Shown here piece after piece: positions 35,700 to 43,980 of a DNA stretch of 64,000 bases. Each line of letters begins with the position of its first letter. The first letter of the stretch is position 1. The notes beneath the pieces were generated by a model. It ran no database searches, had not been told where the DNA came from, and saw only the letters and a program-made list of their open reading frames with translations. The stretch is taken from positions 4,092,001-4,156,000 of the forward strand of contig NZ_AP022619.1 of the NCBI RefSeq assembly GCF_010731655.1. Direction: 5' to 3'. The translations under genes were made by a program, and so were the position numbers. The stretch is from Mycobacterium paraseoulense. GTDB taxonomy: Bacteria; Actinomycetota; Actinomycetes; Mycobacteriales; Mycobacteriaceae.

Positions 35700-37187
35700 T
35701 CACGCGGGAACTGCGCTGCCCGTGGGTAAGGGAGGTACCGACGGTATGTCGGTGACTGGGCCAAAATCGGTAGCCGGCAAGGGAGCTGGCACATCGTATT
35801 TCGGATTCCATCCGCCGGCGTCGAACGGCGTGAACGCCTTACCGCCGAGCGGACCTACGTCATGGTGGCCGGGCAGGTTGAAAGCCGGCCCCCATGATCG
35901 ACCTGACTGGGCAGGGTCGATCAGTACTGTGCGGGTGCCCCCATTGGGCAAGTCCTGATACACCTCCAATGACGGGTAGTCAGTGCGCGTTCCGTTGACT
36001 TGGACACCTCCCGACCCGGGCGTGAAAACGAGGTCGCCGTTGACCGTAACTGTATGGCCCGCAAAAGGCCCTGTGGGATCTGAGGTAATTCCCGGCGCGA
36101 AAGGGTTGCCCGCGTCGTATTTCACCCGGACCGATCCATCCGGAAGTTGCGTCACGCTGCCTTTGGGTATGCCGACCTTTACCTGGCCCGGCCCGCCGGT
36201 CGAGTTTTCCTCAACTGAAGGATTCTGCCTTAGAACGACGACGCCGTTTTCGTAGTCGATGTAGGTCGTTACCTTGGTGTCTTCGGGATCGAAATTGGGA
36301 TTCGGCCCTCGGTTGTTCCCAAGGTCGCGCTTCCACGGCGGAAAGCTCGTCACGTCCCGTTGGGCGATCCACTGCGAGACGCGGACTACTCCCTGCCCTG
36401 GCACGGGGCGAATCTTCACCACTCGGATCTCCGATTTGTCGCCCTTGAACTTCGGGTCGTAGGTTTGCGGATCCAAAGCTGCCGCGGTCTCCCAATCGGC
36501 CGGCGCGGTCGGTTCGCGACCAAAGACCTGCTTGAACGCCTCGATCTGGTTCCGACAGCGTTCCTCGGCATTCTGCGGAGGCGTTTCGGGGATGTCACCG
36601 TCCAGGGCCTGGACTGGCGGATCGTATCCGTCTTGCTTATGAAGGTTGGCCATCGACGCGTGCAGCTGCCGAGAATATTGATCGCGGATTTGTGTCACCC
36701 TGTTCAGCGACGCCTTGGTGTCGTCGATCGCGTGCTTCTCAAGCCCGTCGATGTAGTGATCTAGGAGCTGCCTTTCCGATTGGTTCAGGGCGGGGCTTTT
36801 CTCCAGTTCGACGGCTTCACCAATCTGGTCGTCAAGACCTTCTAGCTGTCCTTCCAGCGCGGAGATTTCGCCTCGCCCGAAACGTTGAGCCTCGGCGAGT
36901 GCGGCGGCGACCTTCTCCAGATCGGCGGCGATCTTGGGCAATTGAGCAGCTTGCGCCCCGAGTGACTTGGTGGCCCGCTGCACCTCGGCGGAGGTGTTGA
37001 TCGGATTCTCGCCACTATCGTGAATCCAGGCCTTGTCGAACCGATCACGTGCCTGATGGAATGCTGCCTCGGCTTCACTCGTGGACCGGCCTGCGTCATG
37101 AAACGCTTGTGCAAGGTTCGAAATCTGGGCTGGCTGACCGCTCTGGAACGTCTGGTTGATCTTCCACGGATCTCCGCCGGCGAACAT
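35700..37187 (-). CDS. Putative type VII-secreted effector: WXG100-like N-terminus with unknown C-terminal domain
   Basis: The predicted 495-residue protein starts MFAGGDPWKINQTFQSG. Residues about 1-190 are helical (AQAFHDAGRSTSEAEAAFHQARDRFDKAW, then long coiled-coil stretches) and resemble the putative T7SS-signal domains that start mycobacterial secreted hydrolases and toxins. A hinge follows (PPVQALDGDIPETPP). The C-terminal ~270 residues are beta-rich, with WIAQRDVTSFPPWKRDLG, TYIDYENGVVVLRQNPS and TVTVNGDLVFTPGSGGVQVNG. The C-terminal domain was not recognised, and no catalytic triad is claimed. The ATG at 37187 has AAGGG about 10 bases upstream; a GTG at 37244 would add 19 residues. 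Local GC looks lower than in flanking genes. Confidence 0.72.
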   Translation of the reverse strand: MFAGGDPWKINQTFQSGQPAQISNLAQAFHDAGRSTSEAEAAFHQARDRFDKAWIHDSGENPINTSAEVQRATKSLGAQAAQLPKIAADLEKVAAALAEAQRFGRGEISALEGQLEGLDDQIGEAVELEKSPALNQSERQLLDHYIDGLEKHAIDDTKASLNRVTQIRDQYSRQLHASMANLHKQDGYDPPVQALDGDIPETPPQNAEERCRNQIEAFKQVFGREPTAPADWETAAALDPQTYDPKFKGDKSEIRVVKIRPVPGQGVVRVSQWIAQRDVTSFPPWKRDLGNNRGPNPNFDPEDTKVTTYIDYENGVVVLRQNPSVEENSTGGPGQVKVGIPKGSVTQLPDGSVRVKYDAGNPFAPGITSDPTGPFAGHTVTVNGDLVFTPGSGGVQVNGTRTDYPSLEVYQDLPNGGTRTVLIDPAQSGRSWGPAFNLPGHHDVGPLGGKAFTPFDAGGWNPKYDVPAPLPATDFGPVTDIPSVPPLPTGSAVPA

Positions 37188-37314
37188 GATGAGTGCGCCC
37201 TTGCTTATGTATCGGAGATGCACCGCATCACCCCGCCCGTCCACCTTCCCCCTTGCACGTAACGCTAATACCGCCCGTCAGACGGTCAATTCACCCTTCG
37301 GTGCGCGCCCCACG

Positions 37315-37345
37315 AGCCCGTGCGAGGCTCCTCACACGGGCTTTT
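37315..37345 (+). terminator. Terminator-like hairpin before pcnA
   Basis: AGCCCGTG (37315-37322) pairs perfectly with CACGGGCT (37335-37342), followed by TTT in a TTTT run that begins with the last stem base. The form is that of a rho-independent terminator in the + direction. It lies 29 bp before the pcnA GTG. It could stop read-through into pcnA or act as a leader element; on the minus strand there is no T-run. Confidence 0.4.
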
Positions 37346-37373
37346 CGGTCCCGGCCGACTACGCTGATCGAAC

Positions 37374-38810
37374 GTGTCCGAAGCCGATGTCGAGCTGCTT
37401 GCCGCCGCTGCGGTAGCCCTGAATCAACACGCGCCCATGCTGCGCGAGCTGGGGTCGGCGTTCGATGCCGCGGGCCATGAGCTGTACCTCGTCGGCGGTT
37501 CGGTGCGAGATGCGCTGTTGGGCAGGTTGAGTCCGGATTTGGACTTCACCACCGACGCCCGCCCCGAGCAGGTTCAACAACTCTTGCGGCGCTGGGCCGA
37601 CAGTTTGTGGGACACCGGCATCGAGTTCGGCACCGTCGGTGTCGGCAAGGGCGGCCACCGCTTGGAAATCACCACCTTTCGGGCTGACGCCTACGACCAG
37701 GTGTCCCGCAAACCGGCGGTGCAGTACGGCGAGCGCCTCGACGACGACCTGGTGCGGCGAGATTTCACGGCCAACGCGATGGCCGTGCGCATCACGCCGG
37801 ACGGACCGGGCGAATTCCTCGATCCCCTGGGCGGTTTGGCGGCCCTACGTGATCGGGTGCTCGACACCCCGGCCGCGCCGGAGGTGTCCTTCGGCGACGA
37901 CCCGCTGCGGATGCTGCGCGCGGCGCGGTTCGTCTCGCAGCTCGACTTGGCCGTCGCGCCGCGGGTGCGCGACGCGATCGAGGCGATGGCGCCCGAGTTG
38001 GGGCGGATCAGCGCCGAGCGGGTGGCCGCCGAGTTGGACAAACTTCTGCTCGGCGACGACCCGGTGTCCGGCATCGACCTGTTGGTGCAGACCGGCATGG
38101 GCGAGGTGGTGCTGCCCGAGGTCGGCGGCATGCAGATGGCCATCGACGAACACCACCAGCACAAGGACGTCTATCAGCATTCGCTGACGGTGCTGCGACA
38201 GGCGATCGCGCTGGAAGACGACGGCCCGGATCTGGTGCTGCGCTGGGCCGCGCTGCTGCATGACATCGGCAAGCCCGCGACCAGGCGCCACGAAGCCAAC
38301 GGCGGCGTGAGCTTTCACCACCACGAGGTGGTCGGCGCCAAGATGGCGCGAAAGCGGTTGCGGGCGTTGAAGTATTCCAAGCAGATGGTCGAAGACGTCT
38401 CGCAGCTGGTGTATCTGCATCTGCGGTTTCACGGGTACGGCGAGGGGAGGTGGACCGATTCCGCGGTGCGCCGCTACGTCACCGACGCCGGGCCGCTGTT
38501 GCCGCGGCTGCACAAGCTGGTGCGGGCCGATTGCACCACCCGCAACAAGCGCCGGGCCGCGCGGCTGCAGGCGAGCTACGACCGGCTGGAGGCGCGCATC
38601 GCCGAGCTGGCCGCCCAAGAGGATTTGGCGCGCGTGCGTCCGGATTTGGACGGCAACCAGATCATGAAACTGCTCGACATCCCCGCCGGCCCGCAAGTCG
38701 GCGAGGCGTGGCGCTTCCTCAAAGAGCTGCGATTGGAGCGCGGGCCGCTGACGGCCGAGGAGGCCACCGCGGAACTGCTGGACTGGTGGCGCTCGCGCGG
38801 GAACCCGTAA
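37374..38810 (+). CDS. pcnA: CCA tRNA nucleotidyltransferase
   Basis: The 478-residue enzyme adds or repairs the 3' CCA of tRNAs, needed here because the tRNA genes in this window lack an encoded CCA. The polymerase-beta-fold head has LVGGSVRDALLGR and DLDFTTDA; the RNA-binding region contains RRDFTANAMAV. A C-terminal HD-type domain contains HHQHKDVYQHSL and LLHDIGKPATR. The GTG at 37374 has no evident ribosome site, and TACGCT lies 12-17 bp before it, so a leaderless transcript is possible. Confidence 0.93.
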   Translation: MSEADVELLAAAAVALNQHAPMLRELGSAFDAAGHELYLVGGSVRDALLGRLSPDLDFTTDARPEQVQQLLRRWADSLWDTGIEFGTVGVGKGGHRLEITTFRADAYDQVSRKPAVQYGERLDDDLVRRDFTANAMAVRITPDGPGEFLDPLGGLAALRDRVLDTPAAPEVSFGDDPLRMLRAARFVSQLDLAVAPRVRDAIEAMAPELGRISAERVAAELDKLLLGDDPVSGIDLLVQTGMGEVVLPEVGGMQMAIDEHHQHKDVYQHSLTVLRQAIALEDDGPDLVLRWAALLHDIGKPATRRHEANGGVSFHHHEVVGAKMARKRLRALKYSKQMVEDVSQLVYLHLRFHGYGEGRWTDSAVRRYVTDAGPLLPRLHKLVRADCTTRNKRRAARLQASYDRLEARIAELAAQEDLARVRPDLDGNQIMKLLDIPAGPQVGEAWRFLKELRLERGPLTAEEATAELLDWWRSRGNP

Positions 38811-38834
38811 CGGTGGTCGGGCGTCCGATCATTC

Positions 38835-39344
38835 GTGGATTACTGCATGAGTGGGGACGACGGCACGGCGGCGATGTGGCACCGCGACCTCGACATGGAC
38901 CTTGACGGCGACGGCCGGCTCGATGCGTTCGGTCTGGACTTCGATGGTGACGGCCTGCACGACGACGCGCTCGCGGACCTCGACGGCGACGGCATCGCCG
39001 ATCACGCGGTGCTCGACCTCGACAACGACGGCACTCCCGAGGCGTACTTCACCGACGACGGATCCGGGACGTGGGGGGTAGCCACCGAGCAGGGCCGGCA
39101 ACTGCGCTGGTTCGGACTCGACGGCGTGGAGCACACCGGCGGCCCGTTGGTCGACTTCGACGGCCACGGCGGCGTCAATGATCGACTCTTTGATCTCGAC
39201 GGCGACGGTGTCGCCGATCGGGTGCTGTGCACCGACGAGGACGGCGTCACCGGGTACGTCGACACCGACGGCGACGGCAAGTGGAACGTGCGGCTGAGTG
39301 ATGCGGACGGGGACGGTCTTGCCGACGGTGCAAACGCGTTGTGA
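38835..39344 (+). CDS. Aspartate/glycine repeat protein, Ca-binding-like (Rv3906c-type)
   Basis: The 169-residue, strongly acidic protein is built from repeats of the form DxDGDG/DxDNDG (DLDGDGRLD, DFDGDGLHD, DLDGDGIAD, DLDNDGTPE, DLDGDGVAD, DTDGDGKWN, DADGDGLAD), spaced about 15-25 residues apart. These look like EF-hand-loop or thrombospondin-3-type calcium sites. Calcium binding is inferred from the motif. No signal peptide is seen. The first start is GTG 38835; ATG 38847 is an alternative. It follows pcnA as in M. tuberculosis Rv3907c-Rv3906c. Confidence 0.82.
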   Translation: MDYCMSGDDGTAAMWHRDLDMDLDGDGRLDAFGLDFDGDGLHDDALADLDGDGIADHAVLDLDNDGTPEAYFTDDGSGTWGVATEQGRQLRWFGLDGVEHTGGPLVDFDGHGGVNDRLFDLDGDGVADRVLCTDEDGVTGYVDTDGDGKWNVRLSDADGDGLADGANAL

Positions 39345-39453
39345 AGGCGGCCCCAGGCTGGTCGAGGTGACGTGAATTGACCGATGCCTGCGGGGCATTA
39401 ACCTGGTCGATAGTGGCGCGGGGGATCGCTGCGATCGATCGAAAGGGGTGGCA

Positions 39454-39783
39454 ATGTTCGTCGACACAGCACTGCTGCACTCCGGGGGCAACGATTCGCA
39501 TCGTGCGGGCGGGCACGCCCAAGAGGGAGCCGACCAACTCGCGCGCGGACCGCTGGCATCGGGAATGTTCGGTGACTTCGCCGCGGCCGATTCGTTCCAC
39601 GGGGCCGTCACCGCCGCTCACACGAAGCATGTGCAGAATCTGCAGGGGCACCAGCAGGCGCTGACCGACGTCGGCGCGAAGGCGCACGTTGCGGCTCGAG
39701 GATTCACGAGCATGGACCAGCAGAACGCCGGCGAACTGCAGGCGGTGCGGCCGAGCGCAAACGGCTCTACGCCGCGAGTTTGA
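39454..39783 (+). CDS. Small DUF2563-like protein, possible type VII substrate
   Basis: The 109-residue helical protein begins MFVDTALLHSGGNDSHRAGGHAQEGADQLARG and continues with GMFGDFAAADSFHGAVTAAHTKHVQNLQGHQQALTDVG. This pattern is recalled for the mycobacterial DUF2563 family, small helical proteins of WXG100-like size. GAAAGGGG stands 6 bases before the ATG at 39454. It has no partner gene beside it. A secretion role is inferred from size and context only. Confidence 0.65.
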   Translation: MFVDTALLHSGGNDSHRAGGHAQEGADQLARGPLASGMFGDFAAADSFHGAVTAAHTKHVQNLQGHQQALTDVGAKAHVAARGFTSMDQQNAGELQAVRPSANGSTPRV

Positions 39784-39823
39784 TCGCCTCAGCCGCAGGG
39801 GCGCCAACCCATGAGTCGCTGAA

Positions 39824-40124
39824 TTACACGGGATTAAAGCTATCGATTAGCCAGGCTCCGTTCACCTTTCTGTAGCCCCACTCGCACCGAGCTGCCCGTA
39901 GTTTCGGAACCTGGTTTCGCGAGACTTGCGGTGACCTGATTAACGAACACGAGGATCGAGGCCCTATCACTGGTTAAAGTTTCGACCCCTGCAAACGCGA
40001 CAGTGACCTTGGTTGTCACACCCTTCTGATGGGCTGACCTGGTTCCGATCGAGAGCCACGAGCATCGCAAGCGCGGTCGGGAGGCTAAGTCTTTGCCATA
40101 CATAGACAGCACAACACCGCGCAA
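39824..40124 (-). pseudogene. Frameshifted C-terminal remnant of an Mce-associated membrane protein
   Basis: On the minus strand one frame reads VTTKVTVAFAGVETLTSDR, then ASILVFVNQVTASL and SSVRVGLQK. After an extra A at about 39864-39867 a second frame continues KVNGAWLIDSFNPV to the TAA at 39824. Joined, this is the characteristic C-terminus of Mce-associated (Rv0177/Rv0199-like) proteins. The upstream part is short and out of frame, and no signal or transmembrane segment remains. It is a decayed gene. Confidence 0.7.
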
Positions 40125-40336
40125 ACGAATTGTCCAGTTGCCACCGCGGGCTGCAAGGCACTACACGGGCGCGGCTATCCCGTCGATCAGGCCTTATGCA
40201 TCACAGTCCATGTCGCGGAGGTAGGTGCCCCCGCATTTGCCCCGCATTGATGGGGTCGTTCCCAACGTGAGGTGCGAAACGTGTGGATAATCCGGGAGAA
40301 ACGCTTCCAAGGTGTGGGGCGACGTGAGGAGGGCTG
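40125..40336. other. Gap upstream of the first paralog
   Basis: These 212 bp hold no recognisable gene; they may include the decayed 5' part of the Mce-associated remnant on the minus strand and the promoter of the gene at 40337. AGGAGGG lies just upstream of that ATG. Confidence 0.45.
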
Positions 40337-40897
40337 ATGGGGGATACGCCTCCAAACTTCAGAGGGGAACCGCCTATCGGGCCGCCACCGGGTCAGTGGC
40401 CGCCAACCTATCCATCCCAGGCGGTAAATCGTGTACGGACTTGGCCAGCGATCGCACTAGCGTCAATTGCGCTTCTGCTGGGCGTTGTGGCCCTGATTGT
40501 GGTCTCAACACGCTCAACGAGCGGCTCGTCGGAATCGCTCCCGGTTACGTCGACGGTCCCTTCACATAGCGCAGGTGAAACTGCAGCCGCGCACCAAAAG
40601 TTGTGCGACGCCTACAAGCTCGCTGCGCGTGCCGTCCAGATCGAAACAAATGGCACCAATCAAGCGTTCGCCGGGATTGCGACGGTAAACGGGGCAGTCA
40701 TGCTGCAAGGCGTGGTGAATGCATACCCAGCGCTTGCTTCTGGTGACCGCGCTGCCGCACTGGCCCTCGCGGAGTCCTATACCACCGTCGCGGCGACGGC
40801 TAGCCTGGCGGGTGGTCAAGACCCGGCTTGGCAAGCCGCGCTCAGCGATGCCAACGCCAAGGACGCCGCCATGAAAAAGGTATGCGGTGGCGGTTGA
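40337..40897 (+). CDS. Single-pass membrane protein, paralog 1 (Rv3901c-position)
   Basis: The 186-residue protein has a Pro-rich cytoplasmic N-terminus (about 1-30), one transmembrane helix (about 36-57, WPAIALASIALLLGVVALIVV), a Ser/Thr linker and an extracytoplasmic helical domain. That domain has two cysteines (LCDAYKLAARAVQIETNGTNQAFAGIATVNGAVML ... KDAAMKKVCGGG). It is paralogous to the gene at 41136. It lies in the ESX-2 flank. GAGGAGGG precedes the ATG at 40337. Confidence 0.78.
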   Translation: MGDTPPNFRGEPPIGPPPGQWPPTYPSQAVNRVRTWPAIALASIALLLGVVALIVVSTRSTSGSSESLPVTSTVPSHSAGETAAAHQKLCDAYKLAARAVQIETNGTNQAFAGIATVNGAVMLQGVVNAYPALASGDRAAALALAESYTTVAATASLAGGQDPAWQAALSDANAKDAAMKKVCGGG

Positions 40898-40952
40898 CGA
40901 CATCTGGACACGCATCGCGAGCTCAGCGGCCGTGCACGGTCTAGGGGGTTAG
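40887..40952 (+). pseudogene. Vestigial gene start after paralog 1
   Basis: A 21-codon frame starting with GTG overlaps the end of paralog 1 in the same way as the 729-residue gene overlaps paralog 2. It shares the first codons (GTG GCG GTT GAC, M-A-V-D), then diverges and stops at 40950. It looks like the leftover start of a duplicated downstream gene. Confidence 0.5.
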
Positions 40953-41135
40953 CTTGGTTCCGCGTGGACTCACATCCTGAGACTATTCAAGCGCCCTGAC
41001 CGTTTCGTCGATCGCTCGATGCCCGACAGCAGCCAGTGAATTGCCCGCTCCGCGGTTCCTTGTTCCACTATGGAATAGGAGGCACGCGTATCCGGGCGAC
41101 AGTGTCCTCCCTGTTTTGGACTTCGAGGAGGGTGG

Positions 41136-41684
41136 ATGGTGGGCAACGAGCCTTGGAGGCCTGCTGGGGGTCCGGCCCCGCAGCCGCCCTGGGCAAATTG
41201 GTCACCGAAATATGTCGAGCAGCCAGTGCCTCGCTCGCGCCCGTGGCTGGCAATCGCCGTCGTATTAACAGCAGGCTTAGCCATCGCCGCTCTAATCTTG
41301 GCGCGCACACGCCCGAGGGCTCCGAGTTCATCAACCGCTACTACGACGCCGACCCATGCGCCCGCCGATGTCGCCGCCGCACAACAACAACTCTGTGACA
41401 TGTACCAACTCGCAGCGAAAGCTGTCCAGGTAGACACCGCTGGCACTCACAAAGCGCTCGCTCGCATCGCCACAACCAATGGGGCTCTGATGCTCGACAT
41501 GGCAGCGAGTAACCCGGCCCTCGACGCTAACCACCGGGATGCCGCGCGCGCTCTAGAAGCTGCTTGCCTGACGATGACGGCAAAGAGCAGCTATGGGGCT
41601 GCGACGGAAGCCGCCTTTCAATCAGCAATCGATGACGCCATCGCAAAGGATGCTGCGATGAAGAAGGTATGCAGTGGCGGTTGA
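41136..41684 (+). CDS. Single-pass membrane protein, paralog 2 (Rv3901c-position)
   Basis: The 182-residue protein repeats the architecture of paralog 1: a Pro/Trp-rich N-terminus, one transmembrane helix (about 36-56, WLAIAVVLTAGLAIAALILA), a Thr/Ser/Pro linker and a helical domain. That domain contains LCDMYQLAAKAVQVDTAGTHKALARIATTNGALML and ends DAAMKKVCSGG. GAGGAGGG lies a few bases before the ATG. It overlaps the next gene by 11 bp, suggesting a functional link with that secretion-associated protein. Confidence 0.8.
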   Translation: MVGNEPWRPAGGPAPQPPWANWSPKYVEQPVPRSRPWLAIAVVLTAGLAIAALILARTRPRAPSSSTATTTPTHAPADVAAAQQQLCDMYQLAAKAVQVDTAGTHKALARIATTNGALMLDMAASNPALDANHRDAARALEAACLTMTAKSSYGAATEAAFQSAIDDAIAKDAAMKKVCSGG

Positions 41685-43863
41685 CCTTCCGCCGGGAAAG
41701 TGGACCCTGGCGCTGATTGGGCCCTGGTGGCCGGAGCCGTCTACCACACTTCGTGCTGGCGCTCAGCATTGGAGCCAGGCTTGCGCGGAGCAGCAACTGT
41801 TTTCGGAAGTCCTGCGCAATCAGTGGGCGGCTATCGCGGCGAGTAACCAGGGCCACACGGCGGATGACTTGATCTCGAGGTACCAGCAAGGCGAGAAGTT
41901 TCATCTGGATCTCGCTGAGAAGTATCAGGTGAAGGCGTCGGCCTTCAATTCGGGGGCTGATGCCATCGACTATCTACGGAGTCGGTTGTCAGACATATCG
42001 GACACTGGCAACCAAGAAATCGATCAGATCCTTGCGTCGAAAAAACCGCTTCCCGAACAAATAGCAGAGATACAGGCGGTCCAGTTGCGCTGCAATGGTG
42101 ATGCGACGAACGCGAGTTTGCAGGCAGCCGACAAACTCGTGACGTCGACCCAAAAGATTCTTGATGTTGAAGGCGTTGGTGGTGATGCCCGAACGTGGGC
42201 GCGTGAACATGGCTTTACCGCCGACAATCAATCCCGGCCGCCCTTGCTTACCGGTGACGATCTCCATCCGCCTTCAAGTGCGGCATCTCAAACGCCTGCT
42301 GTTGGAGGCGGTGAGGGGCATGGCGGACAAACGGCAGGTGGAGGAGGTGGTCCACTTTCGACTTCGCCTAGCGAGCCCGGGGTGAGCGGCTTGCAGGGGC
42401 ACGGCGTGCAGGCGTCGGCTAGCGGGGGCACCGGCACGCCCTCGCCTGCGGCCCCGGCAATCAATGGACTGCAGGGCCACGGGGTTCAATTCCCGGGGAG
42501 CGCGCCGGCCATGCGCACAGGTGCACCGCCGGCAGGTGGTGGTGGGTCGGCTTTCAGTGCGCCATCAATGAATTCATCAATTCACGGTGGCGGCGTGCCA
42601 GCCGCCGGCTTGGGGCAGGGCGGCCCGCCGAACTTGGCTCAATCGTTCGCATCCGGCATGGCGACTGGGCAGCCGGCCGGTGCCGGTGCTCAGGGGTTGT
42701 CGTCAGGCGCCGTGCACGCGATGGAGTCCGGAGCGGGTACACCTCCGCAAGCCGAGGCTCCAGCGGGAACGCCTCCGGTGGCGCCGACCGCACCCAGCGC
42801 CGGAGTGTTTGTCCCTACGAACCCACCAGTCGACGCAGCCCCGCCGGCCGCTTCCGCGCCACCGGCCTCCGGCGGCACGGTAGCGCCGGTGATGACAGGG
42901 GGATCGTGGTCGGGGTCGTCAGCGCCGCTAAGCGGTAATCCGAATATTCCTGCTGGACCTTTGCCCGCCTACGGCTCCGACCTGCGCCCGTCGGTTGGGG
43001 CGCCCGCCACTATGCCTGTGGCTCCGGCGGGGCCGGTGTCGGGGGCGCCGGTGGCGCCGTCGCCGGGATCGTCCCCGTCCGCGGGTGGGCCATTGGTTTC
43101 TCCGGTGGAACGCGGGGCTCCGGGAGCCGCGGCAGGGCAGGCGGGTGCGAACTCGTCGAGCATGGTCGGTGCATCAGCGGCGTCGGCGGCAACAGGCGCG
43201 ACCGCCGGCGCGGTATCCAGTAGGGCGGCCGAACAGCAACGCCTGCAGCGGCTCGTCGATGCGGTGGCCCGACAGGAGCCGCGACTTTCGTGGGCTGCCG
43301 GATTGCGGGACGACGGCAGCACCACTTTGCTGGTCACCGACCTCGCTGCCGGGTGGGTCCCGCCCCACGTCAAACTGCCAGCCCACGTAACGCTGCTCGA
43401 GCCAGCCCCGCGCCGACGAGATGCAAGCGCGGTGGACTTGCTGGGGGCCGTCGTCTGCGCCGCTGCCCACGAGCACAACACGTATGTCGGCGAACCGGAC
43501 CCCGAAGCTCCTGTGCTGAGCGGTGATCGACCGGCGCGGTCGGCCTCGCCCCAGGTAGACGAACTCGGACCAGCTTTGGTCGAAGCTGTGCGCCGTCGCG
43601 ATGGTTTGCCGCGAATTGCGCAGGCGATCGCGGCGCCAGCCGTCCGGCATACCGGCGTACTCGAAACCGAAATTGAGCTCTTGCGTACTTGCATCGCTGA
43701 TATTCAGAATTCGGTTCTTACGGCATACCCAAATCATGACCCGGCCGCCGTGGGGGATTGGATGCTGCTCGCGACAATCGAGGCGATGATAGATGGGCAC
43801 GAGTATCTCGCGAATTACCACATGGCCTGGTTCGACGTCATCGGCCACCTCCCCGGCGCCTAG
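41674..43863 (+). CDS. ESX-2-associated protein with DUF5631/DUF5632-type C-terminus (Rv3900c/Rv3899c-type)
   Basis: The 729-residue protein has an N-terminal helical domain (about 1-185, LRAGAQHWSQACAEQQLFSEVLRNQW ...), in the style of ESX-secreted Esp/WXG proteins. A long Pro/Gly/Ala-rich middle (about 190-515) has repeated GLQGHGVQ motifs. A C-terminal globular part (about 520-729, QQRLQRLVDAVARQEPRLSWAAGLRDDGSTTLLVTDLAAGWVPPHVKLP ...) corresponds to the Rv3899c region with DUF5631/DUF5632. In M. tuberculosis two adjacent genes of about 311 and 410 codons occupy this place (recalled). No function is established. Confidence 0.78.
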   Translation: MAVDLPPGKWTLALIGPWWPEPSTTLRAGAQHWSQACAEQQLFSEVLRNQWAAIAASNQGHTADDLISRYQQGEKFHLDLAEKYQVKASAFNSGADAIDYLRSRLSDISDTGNQEIDQILASKKPLPEQIAEIQAVQLRCNGDATNASLQAADKLVTSTQKILDVEGVGGDARTWAREHGFTADNQSRPPLLTGDDLHPPSSAASQTPAVGGGEGHGGQTAGGGGGPLSTSPSEPGVSGLQGHGVQASASGGTGTPSPAAPAINGLQGHGVQFPGSAPAMRTGAPPAGGGGSAFSAPSMNSSIHGGGVPAAGLGQGGPPNLAQSFASGMATGQPAGAGAQGLSSGAVHAMESGAGTPPQAEAPAGTPPVAPTAPSAGVFVPTNPPVDAAPPAASAPPASGGTVAPVMTGGSWSGSSAPLSGNPNIPAGPLPAYGSDLRPSVGAPATMPVAPAGPVSGAPVAPSPGSSPSAGGPLVSPVERGAPGAAAGQAGANSSSMVGASAASAATGATAGAVSSRAAEQQRLQRLVDAVARQEPRLSWAAGLRDDGSTTLLVTDLAAGWVPPHVKLPAHVTLLEPAPRRRDASAVDLLGAVVCAAAHEHNTYVGEPDPEAPVLSGDRPARSASPQVDELGPALVEAVRRRDGLPRIAQAIAAPAVRHTGVLETEIELLRTCIADIQNSVLTAYPNHDPAAVGDWMLLATIEAMIDGHEYLANYHMAWFDVIGHLPGA

Positions 43864-43980
43864 GGCATCGTCCAAAAACCGAGGTGAATACCAATCTCAG
43901 GCTGCTATGCCAAACTGATGAAGTGCGCTTGAACGCGCACCAAGGGGTTCCGGTTCGAATAGCGGGGTGGAGGTGAGGCT

